Of a DNA stretch of 64,000 nt, positions 58,801 to 64,000 are shown one piece after another. Numbering within the stretch: the first letter of the stretch is position 1; every line of letters starts with the position of its first letter. The notes under the pieces were generated by a model. The model saw nothing but the letters and a program-made list of their open reading frames with translations, was not told where the DNA came from and did not search any database. The DNA comes from Chenopodium formosanum. Its lineage: Eukaryota > Streptophyta > Magnoliopsida > Caryophyllales > Amaranthaceae. Position numbers and translations under genes: made by a program. The DNA lies in the NCBI GenBank assembly GCA_024500155.1, contig CM044877.1, positions 25,487,501-25,551,500 of the forward strand. The letters are read 5' to 3'.

Positions 58801-61800
58801 ATGTACCCATGCCATACTCCTATGCAAATCTTGAATTATCTTCGACAATAAGGTGTACCCAAACTTTGTTATTTCCTACTAAGTTGCATGTATTTTACAA
58901 TTTTTAACCACAATATGTTTCTAATTTAAAGCTGACTTCTTAATGGATGTGGACATTCTGTTATGATTTTTGGAAATCTTTTATGCAACATCCTGTCATA
59001 GACTGTGTTCTTGCAATTCGAAGCTTCTGTAAATGCTTTGTATAACCCTCTTAATTAAGGTAGCTTAATTATTTGAATTTGTGGAGGTAACTTACGTTTC
59101 CAGTGTTTTTTGTATTGGCACACTTGTATATTGATCAGACGTTGCTTAGTTTTGAAGCACTAGGTAAATATCTCTGGTTTGTACTTTGTTATCAGATATT
59201 CTCTTAAAGTTGTTTTTCCATTGTGCTCAGAAGACTTACTTTACCATAAATTTAGAATTATTTTACCAGAGATCTAAGTATAGTCAATTAGTCAGTATAC
59301 TAAATGAACTTTGGCTTGTGAAGTCCCTGGTAAAGGTATGCATTTGATGCCACATTGATGTCAGACGGGAGGATTTTCGATGGATCTTTATTGAATAACT
59401 AAATGACTTTGACAACACTAACAACCACCATCATCACCACCTAGTATGGATCCTGTTATGAGCAGAGTTTAGGGACGTCAGATGAACAAACCTTTGTTAT
59501 GGACTGGTTTGGTCGAGTTATAAGATCGAATAAACAAGAGATTCAGAAGACAAAGGCTTGAGCTTTTTGATTGATAAAGAAGAAAACTGAAATATAAGAT
59601 GATAGCTTGAGGCTATCGGTCTCTCTAGCAGCTTGAGGCTACAAGTCACTTTCCTTTCATTCAAATTCTCACATAGTTGCTACTACTGTTCTATTAGCTA
59701 TTTATATTCAAGACTAGCATGCCCTAGGCTTAATTAATTTTGTCTTCTAATAGATCATAAAATCAGAGAATCAGCTTGCCCATTGCACCGTTGCTCAATG
59801 CCATAGTGGAGCATTAATTTGCTTTGTCTTCATCTTCCCTGCTGTCACTTGGTGGCTGATACTTGTTTCCCTCCTTTTGGACAAACCCTGCTTTTCCTTC
59901 TCCCCTTCTCTCGTACACTTTTAGTGGTAGTTTGGGTGCACTAGTTGAGTCTATTACAACCTTGATGTGCTAATAAAGCAGGTTAAAATCCTCTTTTAAT
60001 GAAGATGATATTGTTTATTCTCCTTTTTGAGATATTTTTCCATGAGCACTACACTGGAATCTTCAAAATTCGAGTACCATTAGGTCATGAAATTGTTAAA
60101 CATGTGATAATGTTCTCTTATGTGTTTTCCAATTCAGGTGACTGATTCAGATCCTTTAGTGAATGTTGATAAAGATAAAACAGATATTTTAATGTATTGT
60201 ACTGGAGGAATTCGCTGTGATGTATATTCTACCATCCTCAGGTTGTTCCCTTCTCTTATTCAATTTACATACTGTGCTTAAAGTTCAGTGGAAGTTGGAA
60301 TATCAACAAGTATTGTTTACTTTCATCTTAATGACTTTGTATGATGAATCACCTAATATAAAATTTAACAGACAAAAGGGTTTCAAGAACCTTTTCACTT
60401 TGAAGGGTGGTGTTTCAAATTATCTCAAGAAGGAAGGTCCTGAAAAATGGGTTGGTAATTTGTTTGTATTTGATTCTCGCCTCTCACTCCCACCAGCCAC
60501 TTTCAAGCCTGGAGCCACAACCTCAAGTGGAAGTCAGGAAGCTCCAGCTAATAGCAAATTTGCTCGATGTTACATATGTGGTTCACAAGTCAATGAATTA
60601 AGACATCGGAATTGTGCAAATCTGGACTGCAACCTCCTTTTCCTGTAAGTCATACCACAAATTCAAGTCCAAATTTGGATCTTACAAATGCATGTCTATT
60701 AATTAAACATAGTGAATATTATAACCTCCATTTATGTGAGTTAAGTAGCAATTAAAAAATAAACTCAGAAGGGGGGCTACACTTGCAGGAGGGTACTTTA
60801 ACATTTACAATCGTTGTTGCATGCCATACTTTTATCTGATATTATTAGCCTTTACATTTCTTATCTGAATTTATCAGAAGTTATTTGCCTTCATCCTATC
60901 TTATGTGTACTTGTTAGACCCAAAATCAATGAAAATTAGGTGAAGAGAAGCATTTGAGTATGTGCTATTCACCTGATAATTATCAGAACTTATTAGAACT
61001 TAATTTGATTGTAAATCAGACTTGTGTAGCTCTTTTTAACCTTTATAAGATCTTAACTCAGGTTGTTTTTCGTTAATATTACTAAACATATTTGAACTTA
61101 CTAAATTTTATCGAAACTTATTTTTCTTGTATTGCGTAGAAATAAGGTGAACAAGATTGACTTAATGATTTATGAAATGAAATAGTCCAAATAAGTGAAG
61201 TAGAAGATGATGAAAATAAATGTTGCCATAAAGGATATAAACGGAAAGTAAGTAGAACTCAGTAAAACAATTGAGAACAACAAAGTTATGAACTCCAGAA
61301 AATGGAGGCAGTATTATATTTGAAGCTTTACCTTGAAAAAACTCCTTCTAGTAGCACCACCCCCTTGTATGGTATGGTATGTGCCACGTCATGTGTATAC
61401 ATGATTTGTCAGTGGGCTTTCTATTGTTTACTTATATTTTAAATACTCGCAATGAAAGAAAGGTCATTTGCTTAGATTTAACACCTATATTGGCTATATA
61501 AAAACAATTCACTAATAAAATCTTTCTTCGTATATTTCATTTGCAACACTTTTTAACCTTTTCACTTTTCGATATTTCATGTATTAACTTTGATCATTTG
61601 TACTTTATTAAAAACAAAAAAACTGTCAAATAGGAAAATATTGTTGGATTGGCCATATGCCTACCCAGTTGTGGTGATGCTGCCCACTATAAACTCCTTC
61701 ATATGCTGGTTAAATCTATGATACTCATCTTTAATATCACTACTCAATCCATCTCTAAATAATATGCCACATTGTGTATTCCGTACTTTAGGCTGTCCCA

Positions 61801-62331
61801 AAAAAGTGGACCACTGTATATTTTGCAAGTCAAACATTGAACTCTTTTTTTTTTTTTTTTTTTTTTTTTGGGTTTCTGATACCTCTAAGTAAGGGCTTTA
61901 TAGAACAACTGCACTGCTTTGATTAAGTTGAAATTCTTATGTAGTGGAGAATAGTTTTGGAATTAGTATTTACTTAGAATGTTGGTAAAACCTCCATGTA
62001 TTAGACTTGCTTGAAAACCTATCTATTTTTGGGGTTCAATAGCTGTTTGTTTTTGCTGCAGTTGCTGCAGAAACTGTGTGGAAGGATTAAGAGGTTGCTG
62101 CTGTTCAAATTGTAAAACTGCTCCACGGCTAAGACCTGTTTTGTTTGGAAGCGTACGGTACCAAAAATGGCATCTTTATCGAGATAATAAGGTTAGAGAA
62201 GAGATTTCTTAGTTTAAATCAGACAGCACTAACATCTCTCTTTTTGCATTTGATTTTATGTTATCATCTTCTATGTTGATGTGTAGCAGACTGAACTTTT
62301 AGAAAATTCAATGCATTTGTGCCTTTTGTAA
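52891..62331 (+). CDS. STR8: Rhodanese-like domain protein 8-type (TrhO-like), plastid-targeted, nine exons
   Basis: Exons: 52891-53214, 55418-55471, 56048-56194, 56294-56453, 56897-56988, 60138-60241, 60372-60644, 62062-62191, and a proposed last exon 62290-62331 (stop TAA). All phases join, giving 441 aa. The first 60 residues are rich in Ser, Pro and His and poor in acidic residues, like a plastid transit peptide. Then comes the UPF0176/TrhO-type N domain (ELDIHGRIYINEQGVNAQ, FSGPSKDA), the rhodanese domain (ILLDVRN, YEWDIGHFQGAQRPE) with active-site loop CTGGIR (Cys at MYCTGG), and a Cys-rich C terminus (RHRNCANLDCNLLFL, GCCCSNC). Bacterial TrhO hydroxylates tRNA U34; the plant role is not settled. 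STR7 is an alternative name. Exon 9 is the least certain. Confidence 0.88.
53215..55417 (+). other. Intron 1 of the rhodanese-like gene
   Basis: 2203 bp, GT-AG. AT-rich; short frames inside are not supported. The exon 2 it precedes is only 54 bp, matching the conserved block of the family. Confidence 0.85.
56195..56293 (+). other. Intron 3 with GC-AG splice sites
   Basis: 99 bp. The donor reads CAG|GCAAGT and the acceptor GACGTGTAG. No GT donor that keeps the frame is found nearby, and the CAG|GCAAGT context is the consensus for GC donors. Confidence 0.85.
56989..60137 (+). other. Intron 5 of the rhodanese-like gene
   Basis: 3149 bp, the largest intron, GT-AG. Near 57066-57105 the word TAGCCGACCCAACTTATGGG followed by GATTAAGGC resembles the 3' end of a plant SINE or RTE-type element. 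No complete element or gene was seen in the rest. Confidence 0.6.
60645..62061 (+). other. Intron 7 of the rhodanese-like gene
   Basis: 1417 bp, GT-AG, with a T run at 61847-61869. No inserted element was recognised. Confidence 0.8.
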
Positions 62332-62403
62332 ATATATGTGATGAGAATGAAATTCGAAGTCCAGGATTTTGATTAGGTTGAGTGATATAGTGGATTAGTT
62401 AAA
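62332..62403 (+). other. Short 3' flank of the rhodanese-like gene
   Basis: About 70 bp between the proposed stop codon and the gag pseudogene. No canonical AATAAA signal is seen. No LTR is visible here either. Confidence 0.5.
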
Positions 62404-63420
62404 CTGGCGCCTCCGCCTGTTACTCGAAGAATAGCTGCCATGGAAACACAAATAAAGAATCTGGAACAACAAATTGTTGATCAAAATTCTCGATTTGATC
62501 CAAAATTTGATGAGATGCTGAAGATGTTGCAAGCGATTCAAGCTGAGAAGGTTTCGGTTCCTTCTTCTGCTCCTTTTGAACCGTCCTCTCCTTCTTCATC
62601 GTTTTTCGACAGCTTAAACAAGTCCAATTCTACCAGGACCTTGGGTATGAACCCTAAATTGGAGTTTCCTAAATTTAATGGCAATAATCCATGAGTTTAG
62701 GTAAAGAAATGTTGTAAGTACTTCAGTTTGTGTAAGATAGCCGATGAACAAATATTCGATTTAGCTTCTTTGAACATGACTGATAAAGCTGAGAGTTGGA
62801 TGATGAACTATTTGTCTGTTAGGAGAAATGTGATTGTTGATTGGAATGATTTTGTTGCTGATTTGTATGCTCGATTTAAGGATAGTTCTACCATAGATGT
62901 TGTTGAACAATTTAATAGACTTCAGCAGCTTGGTTCAATTGAGGATTACATTGATGCATTTGAGAATCTGAGGTCTGTGATGTTAATGAATAATCATATT
63001 TTACCAGATGCATACATATTAGAAAGCTTTGTAGGGGGATTGAGACCAACCGTTAAACCTTTTGTTAAGGCTTTCAAACCTTTTACTATTGCTCGTAGAG
63101 TATGCTCGATCTTCCTTGGCATCTGTTCATCTGAATTTCAAACCACCTAAATTCACCGCCAAATCTTTGCCTCCCAGTACCCTACCCCCTTTGCTACCAA
63201 CACCACAAATTAAACCATCTTCTTCTTCTTCTTCTCAAACCTCACAAACCTCTAAACCTTACAAACACATACTTGCTGATGTTAGAGCCGAAAAGATAGC
63301 CAAGGGCCTTTGTTACTACTGTAGCCAACCCTATAATAGGGAACATAGGTGTCAATTCAAGAAACCACAGCTGTTTACAGTTGAAATCCCCGGTGAATAT
63401 GAAGTAGAGGAGGAGTAATT
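62404..63420 (+). pseudogene. Ty3/gypsy gag, chromovirus-like, broken
   Basis: The frame begins at 62404 with a CTG where a Met would be expected (LAPPPVTRRIAAMETQ), has a coiled-coil-like start (IKNLEQQIVDQNSRFD) and the gag domain (PKLEFPKFNGNNP, then VRRNVIVDWNDFVADLYARF and VVEQFNRLQQLGSIEDYIDA). Two stops near 62694 and 62700 replace what look like Arg and Trp codons. A frameshift near 63100 precedes a knuckle (CYYCSQPYNREHRC) at about 63310. Lineage placement among gypsy chromoviruses is a guess; it is not the Athila or Tat type. Confidence 0.8.
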
Positions 63421-63495
63421 AGAGTCAGATCTTGAGGTGGACTTTGAACCCAGATATTTGTCACTGCTTTAGCTAGAAAGCAGTCTTTTCAGACT

Positions 63496-63798
63496 ATGAG
63501 AGTAAAAGGGGTAGTGAATGGGAAGGATTTTCATATCCTTATAGACTCTGGTAGTACTCACAATTTTGTTGATGTGAACTTGGCAACAAAATTGGGGTGT
63601 AAATTGGATCAGATTCCATTTTCAGTTGGAACTCATATTCCTTGTCAGCCTATGTGTAAGGGATTCACTTGGGAGATGCAGGGTCACAAGTTTGATGCAG
63701 ATGTATTATTGATTCCTTTAAGGAGTTGTGATATGGTGTTGGGTATACAGTGGTTGAGGTTGCTAGGTCTTATCAATTGGGAATGGAGTTCAATTTGA
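63496..63798 (+). pseudogene. Gypsy aspartic protease fragment
   Basis: The 100-codon frame shows the catalytic motif LIDSGSTHNFVD and the second block CDMVLGIQWLRLLG. A frameshift near 63790 follows. It continues the same element as the gag upstream; RT would lie beyond the window. Confidence 0.85.
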
Positions 63799-64000
63799 AT
63801 AATAAGAAGTTTGTGTTGAAAGGGACACCCTCAACGAGACTTTCAGTTGTAGAAGGAAATCCTACTGAAAAAGTTTTTGAGTCTGCAGCACAGTTGTGTT
63901 CGATATAGGTGTTTGGGGTTAGTGACTGGGAACATGACAATTCTGACTTGTCTCAATTTTAACTAATCTTAAACAACAGTTTAGTGTGGTGTTTGAGGAT

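Larger units (their letters stand above)
62404..64000 (+). mobile_element. Ty3/gypsy element fragment downstream of the rhodanese gene
   Basis: Gag and protease in the same orientation as the host gene, running off the window. No 5' LTR or PBS can be found between the gene and gag, so the element is truncated on its left or diverged beyond recognition. Confidence 0.8.

Overview
The window is nuclear DNA of a flowering plant. The evidence is Ty3/gypsy retrotransposons of the plant-only Athila and Tat lineages, Mutator and CACTA DNA transposons, and one intron-rich nuclear gene whose product has a plastid-transit-like N terminus. A eudicot is likely; I cannot name the species from sequence alone. 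About 80% of the window is transposable elements and their decay, and no bacterial-style operon, CRISPR array or RNA gene was found.

1-35,700 is a nest of retrotransposons. The oldest unit is a minus-strand Tat/Ogre-like element, with its 5' LTR at 33823-35699, its gag split between 31227-32276 and 9826-10711, and its pol ending at 4922. An Athila-like element (10712-31226, minus strand, TSD GCTTC) sits in its gag. A second, smaller Tat-like element (14066-22798, minus strand, imperfect TSD GCAAA/GTAAA) sits in the late ORF of that Athila element. A further Athila-like element on the plus strand (from before base 1 to 4335) cuts off the 3' end of the oldest unit. Most protein-coding domains are broken by stops, frameshifts or deletions. 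The integrase ORF (16518-17654) and an antisense coiled-coil ORF (14654-15196) of the inner Tat element remain readable.

35,700-52,590 is a DNA-transposon belt. A decayed MuDR-type transposase gene (37724-43287) contains a non-autonomous CACTA element (39079-42028, TSD GAA), which itself contains a MULE-like element with GC-rich cargo (39689-40906). Next come splice-bounded exon fragments of an unrecognised gene (44178-45415), an AT-rich fold-back-like element split by a solo Athila LTR (46681-48104, TSD ATACT), a LINE-type ORF1 remnant split by another CACTA element (48456-50151, TSD ATT), a CA/TA microsatellite, and a MULE-like MITE inserted in its TA part.

52,890-62,331 is the one real host gene: a nine-exon rhodanese-like protein of the STR8/TrhO type, with one GC-AG intron and a 3.1 kb intron. 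A gag-protease pseudogene from another Ty3/gypsy family starts about 70 bp after its stop codon, in the same orientation, and runs off the window end.

The most notable observations are clusters of a 14-bp GC palindrome in both the LTR and the internal region of one Athila family, the antisense coiled-coil ORF, an apparent age inversion between nested LTR pairs, the three-level DNA-transposon nest with a long perfect-looking hairpin, and the transposons closely flanking the rhodanese gene on both sides.
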